Origin: Gigantopelta aegis
Taxonomy: Eukaryota > Mollusca > Gastropoda > Neomphalida > Peltospiridae
Direction: 5' to 3'
Length of the DNA: 64,000 bases
Assembly: GCF_016097555.1 (NCBI RefSeq)
Contig: NC_054713.1
Coordinates: 7,071,809 to 7,135,808 of the forward strand
The position numbers and the translations under genes were made by a program. Of the stretch, positions 11,347 to 23,694 are shown in pieces (position 1 is the stretch's first letter; every line of letters begins with the position of its first letter). Below the pieces are notes generated by a model. That model was not told where the DNA came from. It made no database searches and saw only the letters and a list, made by a program, of their open reading frames with translations.

Positions 11347-11399
11347 CCTATCTCTAACTCTCCCTACATAAATCAGCAGGTTTTCGGCATTATCCTTGT

Positions 11400-12548
<1,149 letters not shown>

Positions 12549-12679
12549 GTTTAGATATGACGCACTTATTATTAATTCATTTTCTAGTGAACAACGTTGC
12601 TACTTCTAGTAATTTGTAAAAAGAATTTATAAAGCCCCCATTTACAAACAATACTTTTTTAAATATGGATGTCCCGTTT

Positions 12680-12705
12680 CAGATCCGGGACGAGCGCCCC
12701 AATTT
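12680..12705 (-). other. tRNA-Pro-like primer-binding region of the LTR element
   Basis: Just inside the 5' LTR the minus strand reads TGGGGCGCTCGTCC, followed by sequence resembling the T-arm of tRNA-Pro in complement. It is set about 12 bases from the LTR edge. The tRNA assignment rests on similarity to the known retroviral tRNA-Pro site. Confidence 0.5.
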
Positions 12706-12713
12706 TCTACTCC

Positions 12714-13987
12714 TGTCACGGGGATTCTATAATACCCGTAACTGAATAAAACACGATTGTCCAAATATATCTCCTAACTATATATCTATTAGATCTCTCT
12801 GTAACAGGCAGTTATACCCGCTGTGGCTCGTCTCTAGGTATTATCAGAGATAAGATCTTATATAAGTATGTATTATTATAGCACGTTTAGTTCACTAGAA
12901 AATACAACAAAACACAATACTCTTTGGAATCTGTATTAACCTACGCTGACAAATGTACTGCCGCAGTAGTTAATTAATGACAACAATAATAACAACCCAG
13001 AACTGATCACTTAATTAGTTAATCTCTAGGTGTCTAGTTTACACAATATGCTAATCCCTTCACCGTGACACAACACCCACACGTGTGATAATTAATAAAG
13101 GAATTACACTCTATTCCTAACTGGTTAATTTTTAATTAACCCTTACTACTCGTTCAATAACGTGTGATAATTGAGAAACGCTAACACACACACGTGTGAT
13201 AATGGAGAAACGCTTCCAGGAGAACCTAATTAATAAAGGAATTTCAACTCTATTCCTAACTGGTTAATTTTTAGTTAACCCTAACTACTCATTCAATAAC
13301 CTTGTAACACAGAATTAATACTGGTACCTATCACAATAAAGACAATAACCTATAGTTTACCTAGGTCTTCTAGGATGACTGGCTAAGCTTTATATTACCA
13401 AATACTCGTATAATGTTAGAACAAAAAGTCTACGATTTACTTCGTCAGATGACCGAAGACACTGTCTAAAGAATATTGGTATAATACAGTATTAAAATAT
13501 TTAAAGTCACATCAGTCTCATCAAGGTTATACAACAGAGCAGAAATAATATATTTACCAAAGTCCAAACGGACTAACATTCCCGGGAAGCCTTCCTTTTT
13601 GGTTCTCTCGATATCTCTAAAATCCTAGCTATTTATTCAAAACTCTCAGAGACAGCGAATATCGCCTGGGGGTACAAGACGGTACCTCACGTATCATCTG
13701 ATATTTCCACCTCTCCCAGAGTCGGTATATTTTTCTCTGATCGTCAAACTGGCTGTCGCCATTCGCCAAATCACGGTTGTAAAAACCGCACTCGCAGAGG
13801 TATCACGTAACTACTGGCCACATGGCCTCCACAGCTGGACTAAATGCATATTGGAATGCCCGATCGCGCGAAGGTATTACGTAACAAATTGCCCATCTGG
13901 GCTAAGTGCATTTGGAACTGCACACGGCCTTCTAAAACAATTAATATCGCCACAGGCGAAAAGAAATTAAGAGCATGTACCGTCACA
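12714..13987 (-). repeat. 5' LTR of the fossil element
   Basis: This is the pair of the LTR at 8317-9350 and the relative of the solo LTR at 43684-44889. It ends in CCGTCACA on the plus strand. GGTATA occurs on both flanks of the element, but offset by two bases, so a clean target duplication could not be confirmed. Confidence 0.85.
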
Positions 13988-14209
13988 GGTATATACTACC
14001 AAATCAAATCCCATAGACGACAGTAGTAACATAGGTGGCTAAAACTCCTACCTGCAGCGTATCAGTCAACATAGACGCCACGGATGTAAATACTGCCACC
14101 TCTGACCCTTAAAGTGAATCAGAAAACATTGGGGAGTCAAGCTGCTTATTTCTGAGATAATGGGTAGCGTCTATCACTACTCTTTTTCCACACAGAATCC
14201 GAATACGTT
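13988..14209. other. Spacer downstream of the LTR element
   Basis: No gene or repeat is recognised between the LTR edge and the dispersed repeat that starts near 14210. Confidence 0.4.
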
Positions 14210-14800
14210 TTTAACATGTACCCCATAGATGTTTCAAACACAAGACTACTTGACACAGTGGTACTAGATGAAATAAAATTGCATACATTTTTTTTCCAGA
14301 TAAAACTGTTTTTTTACAAGAACACACTCACATTTATCACCAATCACAGGACTTATGGTGTTCACTTGTCTACCAAGCGTTGAGTACCCCTCAAACTTTG
14401 ACCCAGCCGGAAGTTATTTGGTTTAGTACTACCTGACCTCAGATTACAGTTACAGGAGTGCATTAGTGTGGGCCACTTTTTAGGTGAAAATCCGGAAATT
14501 TGTCCGCGCAAGTAGTCTGCTGTTTGACTGTGATTATTTCATGGCAGACAGCTATGAAGTGGCAAACATTTGACTGAAGTGACAGGGGAGAGCATGTAGT
14601 TTGTAAACATGTGTAACTTGTTGACATTGAAGACTTGTTTGTGGTAATTCCGGCCCATGCAAAAGTAGTGCTTTTTGTGTAAAATGGGTATACTCCGGCC
14701 TGGTTTAGAGGGTGTGTTTGTTTAAACCAATATGCTGGGAGAAAGAGCTGGACAACAGGGGTTGTTCTTTTCAGGGTATGTGTCCCTCAGGCAGGCAAAG
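14210..14800 (+). repeat. Dispersed repeat R2, uninterrupted copy
   Basis: It matches, in reverse orientation, the two ends of 46975-49320. Shared blocks include CTCAAACTTTGACCCAGCCGG, GGGGAGAGCATGTAGTTTG, CCAATATGCTGGGAGAAAG and TTTATCACCAATCACAGG. This copy lacks the roughly 1.7-kb block inserted in the other, so it shows the empty site near 14600. Family unknown. Confidence 0.65.
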
Positions 14801-15009
14801 GTACGTACAAAAATCCACGGGCCTGCTTATATTAATAAAAATGTTATAGCCACTAAGGCTATATGGAAACATATAGCGAAATTAATTGTGATCTGAGGCC
14901 ACCTAACAGAGTCCCACCGCCATTCCACTCTCATTCCTAAAAAAACAAACAAGATAAAGCTACACGTGTCATCGCCCTGCACCCTGGGGGTCTTTGATCG
15001 CTATATTTG

Positions 15010-15295
15010 GAGCGCTGTTAAGAGTTTTGCGTCGCGTACACCGAGTCACGGGCGACCAGAAGAGGATTAGGAGGAACAGGAAGAGGAAATGCGCACCAGG
15101 GGCGGCGCAGGGCGGCCAAAACCGATAGCTCAACTGCCGGCGGCGGTTCCTTCTGTTGTACGGTCCCAAGCCCAATCCACATCCGCAAGACCGGTCGAGA
15201 CCGGGGCGGACCCGAACACTGCTGTTATGGAATCGACCATCAACCCTGTTTCAACTACGACTCCTGCGACTCCGGCGATGCCACTTACCCCTTTC
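15010..15295 (+). pseudogene. GC-rich protein-like remnant of an unclassified element
   Basis: GC content jumps above the surroundings. A frame from about 15089 reads MRTRGGAGRPKPIAQLPAAV, rich in Pro, Thr and Ala, and runs into a SINE fragment. It resembles the low-complexity N-terminal part of a retroelement frame, but no family was recognised. Confidence 0.3.
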
Positions 15296-15372
15296 GATTA
15301 GCAGCAAGGGATCTTTTATATGTCCCATCCCACAGACAAGATAGTACGTACCACGGCCTTTGTTACACCAGA
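15294..15372 (-). repeat. SINE body fragment, head A type
   Basis: TCGATTAGCAGCAAGGGATC through CACGGCCTTTGTTACACCAG is the reverse complement of the A-type body. Confidence 0.75.
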
Positions 15373-15615
15373 TTTTTGGGGGTGCTCTGCATTAGTTTCA
15401 ACCTCTCGTATATACTGCATAACAGCTGTATATCAAATAAAAGTGTATTTATTTTATTGTCAAATAAAAGTGTATTTATTTATTTGCACAAATAATCAAT
15501 GTCACATATTACTACCAATCACACCCACAGCTGTTTCTACTCCGTAAATATTTGACGGTACACCTTGAACGTTGACACGGAACTCTCTTCTTTGGTACCA
15601 TGCAACCTACAGTAG
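15373..15615 (+). repeat. Dispersed repeat R1, copy with empty sites
   Basis: CATTAGTTTCAACCTCT through CTCTTCTTTGGTACCATGCAAC matches the repeat at 44890-45450. At 15391-15395 it holds ATTAG uninterrupted, where the other copy carries a solo LTR. At 15588-15597 it holds TTCTTTGGTA uninterrupted, where the other copy carries a SINE. A short AAATAAAAGTGTATTTATTT duplication lies at 15437-15484. Confidence 0.7.
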
Positions 15616-15624
15616 GGACGCCGG

Positions 15625-15819
15625 GTGGTGTGTGTGTGTTACAGTTCGCTGGTTACGACTCTACCACCAGGGACTTCTACTACCAGGAATGGAGAACCCC
15701 CGACCCTGCACAGAATCCTAAAGAGCATCTCAGGGAAGGACTACCAAGCCATAGCTAGAATAGTAGCAGGGTCAGACCACCAGCAACATGTACCCGCATG
15801 GACATCACGGACTTCATAA
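15625..15819 (+). pseudogene. Protein-like remnant ending in an HRILK motif
   Basis: The frame ends LHRILKSISGKDYQAIARI, then AG and a short tail. It resembles VHRVLKIIAGAHYVELAKT at 62820-62870, so both may be 3' ends of one unrecognised element family. The evidence is a short, eye-made alignment. Confidence 0.3.
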
Positions 15820-15821
15820 GA

Positions 15822-15872
15822 AGAAAGGAAGGAAATATTTTATTTAACGACGCACTCGACATATTTTATTTA
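15822..15872 (-). repeat. SINE tail A end fragment
   Basis: GAAAGGAAGGAAATATTTTA followed by TTAACGACGCACTCGACA is the reverse complement of the 3' end of tail A. Confidence 0.65.
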
Positions 15873-15882
15873 GGGGATAACA

Positions 15883-16022
15883 TTACTGTGTTTTTCGATT
15901 TGCGGACGTATATCGGTGGTTTCACTGTCGCAAATTTAACGCGTCGCCAATAAAACGGTAATTTACGACAGTAAAACCACCGATATACGTCCGCAAATCT
16001 GAAAACACAGTAGGGTTATGCC
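15883..16022. mobile_element. Short foldback element
   Basis: Arms of about 55 bp (ACTGTGTTTTTCGATTTGCG... and its inverse ending AAAACACAGT) flank a small loop with ACGCGTCGCC. Pairing extends weakly outwards (GGATAAC / GTTATGCC). There is no coding sequence. Confidence 0.75.
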
Positions 16023-16847
16023 TATTCTAATTTCAAATGTTTTATTACTTTTTCTGAAATAAACTATAACAGACACTAAGATATAGTATCATTATAGTGA
16101 CGTCACTCAGGAATGTAGACTGATTTACATACCATCAAATGATTCCTATGCTCAACAAATAAGTACGCCGTTTTGTAATTTTGTAATAATTTAATTCAAA
16201 TTTCTTCTCAACGTGGTGTACAATGAATTGTATTTTGAGTAACTATTAACTGATAACAATAATAACAACAATAAACTTGTTTGAAATAAAAACGACCTTG
16301 AAATTAACAAAGCATTGGTTCGTAAACTACGGTGAACGTGTTAAGATTTACTGCTGTTCGAAATGTGTGCCATAATTGTACACGTGGATGGTTGAATTGT
16401 GAATTTCAAATTGTTTTTAGTAAGTGACTAATTTTTTGTACATCTGAATCGTTTTTTAAAAAGACACATTTTCGTTCCCCCGAGGCAAATTTTGCAATTT
16501 GTGAATTTGTTTCGCGGGGTTTGGGGGAATCAGTGCTAACGTTTCGTCAACATTAATGCCGTGAATAATTAGGGAATAATATTTTTTGGCTTTCTAAGTA
16601 GTCTGCATTATAACTCCTAACACTCGCTTCACTGCGATGCCAGGAGTTTCTAAACGGGTTATAGTTGTGGCCAACATTTTGACCGACGTCTGGCATTGTT
16701 GTTGATAAACAAACCTGCGCGTATGAATACATGTAAAGTATGTAGCACCTGGAAATTTGCGACTGGTATATAACGGCGGTTTTACCACCTGAAATTTTAT
16801 TAGAGATCCAATCAAATTGGTTCTTACAAATATGTTGAATTAGAATT
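16023..16847. other. AT-rich spacer, no gene seen
   Basis: Frames are short and unlike any family I know. A short direct and inverted motif around AACTCCTAACACTCGC and CCAGGAGTTTC lies at 16610-16650. Nothing else is supported. Confidence 0.4.
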
Positions 16848-17132
16848 ACGGTTATATTGCGTCAGACATATGGCTAAGAACCACAAAGATATTGTGAGAG
16901 AAAACCTGCTGTCGCCACTTCATGGGCTACTCTTTTCGATTAGCAACAAGAGATCTTTTTTATGCACCATCCCACAGACAGGATATCACATACCACGGCC
17001 TTTGATATACCAGTCGTGGTGCAATGAGATCTTTTATGTCTCATCCCACAGACAGGATAGTACGTACCACGACCTTTGTTACACCAGTTGTGGTGCACTG
17101 GCTGGAATGAGAAATTGCCCAATGGGCCCACC
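16848..17132 (-). repeat. SINE, head A / tail A, with an internally repeated body
   Basis: On the minus strand the body segment (CATCCCACAGACAGGATA, then ACACCAG) occurs twice, at about 16970-17020 and 17040-17095. This suggests one copy inserted in or recombined with another. The A tail extends to 16848. Confidence 0.7.
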
Positions 17133-17189
17133 GACAACTTCATAGAAACACCATAGACAACAACCTCCAACCAACCCCATTTGTTTCTC

Positions 17190-17560
17190 GTGATTATGGA
17201 CTTTTTCGGACTTTAAACGTTTTGGCCGCCATTCAAAAACTTTTTGTGTGTGTATGTTTTTTAAATAGTCCGATGCCCTTTACTTTTTGGCAGTCCGTCT
17301 AAATTGCTCAAATCATCTTCAAACTTTGGATGAGAACTCAAATATTTTGTTTGGTCTTTAATTTAGTCATGTCATGTCATTCTCAACTTGGACTAAATTT
17401 TTCCACCTCAATCTTTACCCACTCCTCTCATGTCTCCGAATTGGCCACTGGCGAAGTCAGAGGTTAAGTCCAGGATGGGCGTGCCTAAACCTTCTTTGGA
17501 TGTGGGCACGTAAAACTAATGTCCATCCAACTACCCACAGCGCTTATAAGGGCTCCCAAT
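17190..17560 (+). repeat. 3'-tail-like repeat R4
   Basis: GGACTTTAAACGTTTTGGCC, then CAGTCCGTCTAAATTGCTC, then GATGGGCGTGCCTAAACC and GGGCACGTAAAAC, recur in this order at 62960-63110 and 63283-63620, and in part at 58022-58110. It ends in short tandem units in places, like the 3' UTR of a non-LTR retroelement. Family uncertain. Confidence 0.45.
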
Positions 17561-17815
17561 GAGTCTCCCACGAGTTGCCCCTGGCAACCAGCCATGTCCT
17601 TTCAAGGACAGAACCGGAAAAAATAAAAAGCACAATGGTGTTCTGAGTGAATAAAGTTCTGTTTATTCTGTTCGTCCCCCAACAGATCAAGCCCCTTTAA
17701 AGGCTAAAGCTAGGGTGGTAACCACGGGAGACCCACAACGACTGTCACCAATAGGCTAGGTTCTAATGTGCACGTTAAGTCCTATGACCTGACCTGACCT
17801 GACCCGACAAGACCT
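17561..17815. other. Spacer, nothing recognised
   Basis: A CCTGACCTGACCTGACC short repeat lies at about 17785-17803. No frame is supported. Confidence 0.4.
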
Positions 17816-17819
17816 ACGG

Positions 17820-18090
17820 GGCGGGACATAGCCCAGTGGCAAAGCGTTCGATTGATGCGCGGTCGGTTTGGGATCGATCTCCGACGGTGGGACCATCGAG
17901 CTATTTCTAGTTCCAGCCAATGCACCACGACTGGTATATCAAAGGCCTATACAGATCCATCGCTACTAATGGAAACATATAGCCGGTGTCCTCTCTCAGA
18001 TTATGTCAAGATTACCAAATATTTGACATCTATTAGCCGATGATTAATAGATCAATGTGCTCTAGTGGTGTCGTGAAACAAAACAAACTT
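17820..18090 (+). repeat. SINE, head A / tail B
   Basis: The complete head (GGGGCGGGACATAGCCCAG, box B GGTTTGGGATCGATC) and the B tail are present. The middle of the body is shortened. Confidence 0.85.
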
Positions 18091-18094
18091 CAGC

Positions 18095-18312
18095 TTCACT
18101 AGACCCACTTGATATATTGTTCGTAGTCATCGGAGGAAACATGCTACATTTTCCAAAAGCTGAAAGGGATCTTTTATATGCAACTAACTACAGACAGAAA
18201 ATCACATAGCACGGCCTTTGACCAGTTGTTGTGCAGTGGTTCCAACGTGAAAAAATCAATCAGTTGAATGGAACCACCGGGCACTCAACTAACTGAACTA
18301 AATCACGCCCTC
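18095..18312 (-). repeat. SINE, head C, diverged
   Basis: The reverse complement shows the C-type body (GGTTCCATTCAACTGATTG) and a degraded head next to a C-run. It abuts the previous SINE tail to tail. Confidence 0.65.
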
Positions 18313-18425
18313 CCCCTTAATACTCGCCTCCCCGCCGCTTGCTTAATACTGGAGTGCCCCTCTTAAACGTTGTATTCCCTTCATGAATACTGGAGGACCC
18401 TTTCAAACATTGCATCCCCTTCCTG

Positions 18426-18762
18426 AAGGGGCGAGACGTAGCCCAGTGGTAAAGCGCTCGCTTGATGCGCGGTCGGTTTGGGATCGATCCCCGTGAGTAG
18501 GCATATTGGGTTATTTCTCGCTCAAGCCAGTGCACCACGACTGGTACATCAAAAGCCGTGGTATGTGCTATCCTGTCTATGGGATGGTGCATATAAAAGA
18601 TCCCTTGTTACTAATCGAAAAGAGTAGCCCATGTAGTGGCGACAGAGGGTTTCCTCTCAATATCTGTGTGGTCCTTAACCATATGTCTGACGCCATATAA
18701 CCGTAAATAAAATGTGTTGAGTGCGTCGTTAAATAAAACATTTCTTTCTTTCTTTTTCTTTT
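18426..18762 (+). repeat. SINE, head A / tail A, near full length
   Basis: Head, body and A tail (AGTGGCGACAGAGGGTTTCC, GTCCTTAACCATATGTCTGA, CCGTAAATAAAATGTGTTGA) are all present, ending in TTTC units. Confidence 0.9.
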
Positions 18763-18881
18763 TTCCCCTTCCAGAATGCTGTATGTGCCATTTTTAAACG
18801 TTGCGTCCTCTCCCTAGAAAAATCCTGCATCCGCCCCTGAATATAGACCTCGTTAATGAAAGATACAGTATTTGTTCTCCA

Positions 18882-19098
18882 GTCGTTCCAGCCAGTGCAC
18901 CACGATTGGTATATCAAAGGTTGTGGTATGTGCTATCCTGTCTGTGGGATGGTGCATATAAAGGATCCCTTGCTATTAATGAAAAAATGTAGCGGGTTTC
19001 CTATCTATGACTGTGTTAAAAAGACCATATTATGTTTGACATTCAATAGCCGATGATTAATACATCAATGTGCTCTAGTTGTGCCGTTAAACAAACAC
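18882..19098 (+). repeat. SINE body + tail B, head missing
   Basis: It begins at TCGTTCCAGCCAGTGCACC and runs through the B tail to GTGCCGTTAAACAAAC. Confidence 0.8.
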
Positions 19099-19196
19099 AC
19101 AAACAACTTGTTCTCCAGCATCTCTGCCTATTTTAAAGGCGCCGACGCTAGTTTCATAGAGCTGTACCTTTTTTCATCTAAAATAAATTTTGGGCT

Positions 19197-19541
<345 letters not shown>

Positions 19542-19824
19542 CAGTCGGATCTGTCTATGGCGGCCACTCGGAGACAAGGCACAAGTGGTTGTCATAGCGA
19601 GGTGGCCATCATATCCATATCCAAACATTATCACTCAAAATATACCATTGTTCACCGTTCACCTTTCCTGTGTTCTTGTGCAATGGGGCATACCCGTCAA
19701 ACACTGTTGACAACTTCAGCTTCAGTTTGTAAGTGTCACTTACGTCACCATTCAGTGTACCTACGACTATGTTGTACGTACAGCTCAATGAACCCAGCCA
19801 CCTATTTGATGCTTTGAAATTATA

Positions 19825-20053
<229 letters not shown>

Positions 20054-20059
20054 TTATTT

Positions 20060-20431
20060 ATATCCGTGTACAAATTTATTTTTAAATAGTTTGTCTATAG
20101 TTCTTTTAATTCTATGGAATTTACTACAACTTATTTGTTTCTGAGCCGATTGTTTTCTAATTTGCAGACAAAAATTGGGGTTTTTTTTAAATTTCCAAAG
20201 CACTTTTACTTTTCTTCTGACGTCAAACCAAATTGAAATTATTTACAAAACACATTTTATAGGAGGATGGGACGGAGGGACTATAGAAGATGTTTTAGAA
20301 ATATTACTACTCTGAATTAAAGACACTTAACCCAAATTAGTCAGACATTTAATCCAAATTCCAATTCCGTTTATTAATAATGGCATTGTCTAGGACCTTT
20401 TGTCAGCACTATGTACATTTATGACATATTT
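20060..20431. other. 3' flank of paralogue 2, duplicated at 37930-38321
   Basis: Blocks such as ACTTATTTGTTTCTGAGCCG, CGTCAAACCAAATTGAAATT and CCAATTCCGTTTATTAATAA recur downstream of paralogue 3. It marks one edge of the segmental duplication and probably holds the 3' UTR. Confidence 0.6.
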
Positions 20432-22042
20432 TCAATGACTACGGTGGCATTTCATTATGTTCATCAAACAATTCAACTGGTTCATTCTCAAGTCCATCAG
20501 AATTTTATTCGGATCGTCCTCACTTGTGTCTTCTGCTGGTAAAGTTCCAATATAACTAATTGCCGAATCGGTAGAGCTTTGTCTATTGAAAACAAATGAA
20601 TCGACGACATCGACATTGTCCACACGCTCTGATGACGAAGCACCCATGTATGAGTTTCCTTGAGGTGGAGATGTCTCACTTCCTTCCATATTGACTGCAC
20701 ACGAATCATTCATTACAACCGATGTTGGAACCGCTACGTCATGATGGTCGTTTGGTAGCCTGGCTTGACTGTCCACCCAGTGGTCTGCTAGTACTGGATC
20801 TGAAATGGTGTAACAATTATTGTCCACAGTCTTATGACAACGATCGGAACTCAGCATGTCTGGACGTTTGCAGACGGGTTTTGTGTAAGGCCTGGGCCGT
20901 GCTACTCTTGTTTTAGTTGATGGACTTGACGATTTCAAAGAAAACGATGATCTTAAATCTGATGTCATATAAGCTCGGTCTAAATCTGTACCAACCACAA
21001 CATCTACTTGTTGTCGCTGTGGGCGTCTTCTTTGATATGCTGACAATGTTGGTGGTATTGCAGTGTGCGTGCGTATATTACTTTCAATTGTTTCAATTTG
21101 CTGTTTGTTTCGTTGAGCATCTTCCTGCGTTGGTGTATGAGAACTAGTGTCAAATGGACAACGACAACCGGCGCTTGTTTCCTTGATTGTATTCACAGCA
21201 GATGGATCACTGTCATGGTTTTGAATTAGCCGTATCTTTTTCGTTCCAGAAAAGCCATCATTGTCGTGGACAATTTGTTCACAACTATTTCGTGTACCTG
21301 GGTCTTCCGTTTTCTTTTCTAAATTTTCTAAATGTTTACTGCTATTAGTGTAGACATCAAACTCTGCCATACCACGCAAGTCACTATTTGGAATATTATC
21401 GAATTTTAAAAAATGTGGAATGTTCAATTTGTTAATTTGTTTTGAGGCATTTCTTTCCGATTTTTGTACACCAAGTTGGTCAGTGATGCTTTGGTCGTAT
21501 ATGTGGTGTGATTGACCTTTCTGGATGTGTGAAAATGTCTCCTTGTCAACTACTGTGATATCTTTTTCAGTATCAATTCCGTTTTCTGTCGACACGTTCG
21601 GACACACGTTGTTCGAAATTATTTGCTGAATTGGTTTTACTAGACTTGGATCAGCAGCGTTTATTCGCTTGCTGATTTTCTCTTTGAAATCCACTCTAAG
21701 AGATTTATTGAGATCCACAATTTTCTGGAAAAGTTCGTACATTTTGCGGCAAGATATTTCGTTCATAAGGATCTCATATAATTCGTCGCTTTTGCCTTTG
21801 TAGAAATACGAGTGGAAAGCTTTTACTTCGTCCACAAACTGTGGAGGAACCTTGTCGTCTTTCAAACACTGTGGGATGATTTCATTCAAGTCTCTCTCCA
21901 GCTCTTGGAGCTTCAGTCGGTGTTTGTTATTTGGATCTCTGTATTTAGATTTCTTCCAGTCAATATTTCCTGATATCGACTCTAACCACCCCACACTCTT
22001 ACGATGTATCCCCCGCAGATAGTCCATTGAAAGTTTAGGCAT
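20432..22042 (-). CDS. Paralogue 2 of the five-member family
   Basis: This frame of 536 codons starts at MPKLSMDYLR. A TAG lies nine bases upstream in frame (TAGGCTACAATG), so this ATG is the first unless splicing occurs at that AG. Residues 7-10 are DYLR, 36-39 DPNN, 64-66 KVP, 72-75 EVKA and 83-84 GK. The conserved region runs to about residue 145. The middle is Ser/Asn/Asp-rich and low in hydrophobics. Paralogue 3 is nearly collinear, but it lacks about 24 residues in frame (around DTSSHTPTQEDAQ). Here the C-terminus reads LRMNQLNCLMNIMKCHRSH, because a 7-bp difference from paralogue 3 shifts the frame and replaces its acidic ENEPVELFDEMPP end. This copy may therefore be impaired. No signal peptide or membrane segment is seen. 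Confidence 0.7.
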   Translation of the reverse strand: MPKLSMDYLRGIHRKSVGWLESISGNIDWKKSKYRDPNNKHRLKLQELERDLNEIIPQCLKDDKVPPQFVDEVKAFHSYFYKGKSDELYEILMNEISCRKMYELFQKIVDLNKSLRVDFKEKISKRINAADPSLVKPIQQIISNNVCPNVSTENGIDTEKDITVVDKETFSHIQKGQSHHIYDQSITDQLGVQKSERNASKQINKLNIPHFLKFDNIPNSDLRGMAEFDVYTNSSKHLENLEKKTEDPGTRNSCEQIVHDNDGFSGTKKIRLIQNHDSDPSAVNTIKETSAGCRCPFDTSSHTPTQEDAQRNKQQIETIESNIRTHTAIPPTLSAYQRRRPQRQQVDVVVGTDLDRAYMTSDLRSSFSLKSSSPSTKTRVARPRPYTKPVCKRPDMLSSDRCHKTVDNNCYTISDPVLADHWVDSQARLPNDHHDVAVPTSVVMNDSCAVNMEGSETSPPQGNSYMGASSSERVDNVDVVDSFVFNRQSSTDSAISYIGTLPAEDTSEDDPNKILMDLRMNQLNCLMNIMKCHRSH

Positions 22043-22134
22043 TGTAGCCTAAAATGATCAAATCTCATGATCTAACTGCCATTTGACATCTACGTGAGTA
22101 CTGCCTCGTACCTATTGTAAATTGTCACAGTAAT

Positions 22135-22290
22135 TTACGACAATAGTAAGCTAGACCGCGTCGTGGAACGGGCTGGCGGTCGTGGCATGGGGTCACGCAT
22201 CACGATGACGCGCGTTGACAACCAAATATCTGGACCGACGACGACGTCCATCTTCTGTAGTGACGCCGTTCCCATGGCAACTGGTGGCAT
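22135..22290 (-). CDS. Leader frame of paralogue 2, conserved motif lost
   Basis: MPPVAMGTASLQKMDVVVGP, then DIWLSTRVIVMRDPMPR, matches the leader of paralogue 3. The sequence then diverges (PPARSTTRSSLLLS, stop) exactly where the other four copies read RxxHYVDGMGDY. It is the only one of the five without the motif. Confidence 0.4.
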   Translation of the reverse strand: MPPVAMGTASLQKMDVVVGPDIWLSTRVIVMRDPMPRPPARSTTRSSLLLS

Positions 22291-22439
22291 TATTGTCCTG
22301 TTCAGTTTCTTCGCTCTATCTTTGGCTGCAGATCCATTGCGTTTTGTTCAAGAGGGGAAGTCATGCTTCGCAATCCTAGAAATACAAAATATTTTGTCTT
22401 AAAAAAAAACACAACACTAAAATTCATGGAACTTTTATT

Positions 22440-23000
22440 AAACCATAACTTGTAAAACGTTACCGGTCAACCAAAAAAAAAAAGAAAAAAAAGAAAAAAG
22501 AGAACGACTTAAAAAGTGAACATCACCCCCTCTCCCCCCCTCCTAAAATAATAATAATAATAAAAAAAAAAAAAAAAAAAACCCACCCATGGAATGGAAT
22601 GGATCGTAATTGAATTGAATTGAATAGAAGAAAATAATATATAAAAAAATATATATCATTTAAAAATAAAATCCCAAATAACCCCACCCAACCAAACATA
22701 AATAAAACCTACCCACCCCCCCCCCCCCCCAAAAAAAAAAAAAAAAAAAAAAAGAGAGAGATAAAAAAACGAAGAGGCAATACAAATGCAGTAGTGGAGT
22801 GTGAATGAAGAAACTTAAAATGCAAAAACAACAACAACAAAAAACAACCCCAACCCCCCCCCCCAAAAAAAAACCCAAAAAACCACACACACAAAAAACA
22901 CACAACACAATGAAAAACAAAACAAACAAACGAAACGAAAAAAAAAAAAAAAAAACCTAAAAAAAAAAAAAAAAAAAGAAAAAGAAAAAAACCCTCCAAA
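22440..23000. repeat. A/C homopolymer-rich block, duplicated at 40440-41000
   Basis: It is made of long A-runs and C-runs with few T (CCCCCCCCCC then AAAAAAAAAA patterns). It lies upstream of paralogue 2, and the matching block lies upstream of paralogue 3. The frames across it encode only Phe/Cys/Val/Gly runs. Confidence 0.7.
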
Positions 23001-23690
23001 CAACAGCAAACGAACAAACCATCAAGTAGTATTAAAGCGAATAACAAAACATTATAAGATACATATTATATGTACATAGATACACACGGACGCACGCACA
23101 CACACACACACACACACACACCGGGACATATTAAATTCATCCACAATAATAGTAGACTAAATTGCCCCCGAAACCACACTGCAGATATCGCTCCTTTAAA
23201 AGTTCTTCTCATTTACCTTCGACAAACTCAAACATGCCCTTTTCAAACATTTGTGATCCACCCTTTTCAAAATCATGGACCCGCCACTGATTAACATATT
23301 CAAAGATAATAAGCTAAATTAGATTAAAGGTAATATAAAATAGCGTAAGTTAAATCTGAATATACGGGACTAATATAAACAGAACCATATAACATAAGAT
23401 CTATTAATACAACATGAGCTATCAGCATAATCGTGATCCATTGTGAGTAGGAGGCCGATTGACGTCATGGGCATTCCCCTTACTAGGACACGGTACACTA
23501 AAATTTCAAGAAATTTAACTTTCAGGTTCTGTTTCCCCAAAGCCGCAAGGTAGAACCGAATCAATATGCACTATACGTAGCGTGGATCCCAGTGGGAAGT
23601 CGGAGCTGACCTTCACCTATCAAGATTTAGTTATGGCCGTTAATTTAACATCTGTGCGTTTATCTCGTGTTCCTCGTATTACACATACCC
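23001..23690. repeat. Segmentally duplicated upstream flank of paralogue 2
   Basis: It contains a CA microsatellite (23098-23121), then GCCCCCGAAACCA-like, CCTTCGACAAACTCAAAC and TTGACGTCATGGG blocks. All recur in the same order at 41040-41715. No gene is seen. Confidence 0.65.
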
Positions 23691-23694
23691 GGTT

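Noticed and set aside
22163-22402. Plus-strand frame of 79 codons with a hydrophobic stretch (about 22163-22402)
   Set aside because: It is the antisense of the leader region of paralogue 2. The minus-strand frame is conserved at the peptide level with silent changes, and the plus-strand one is not.
22660-23047. Frames rich in Phe, Cys, Val and Gly resembling membrane proteins
   Set aside because: They arise from A/C homopolymer runs and are not maintained between the duplicated blocks at 22.4 and 40.4 kb.
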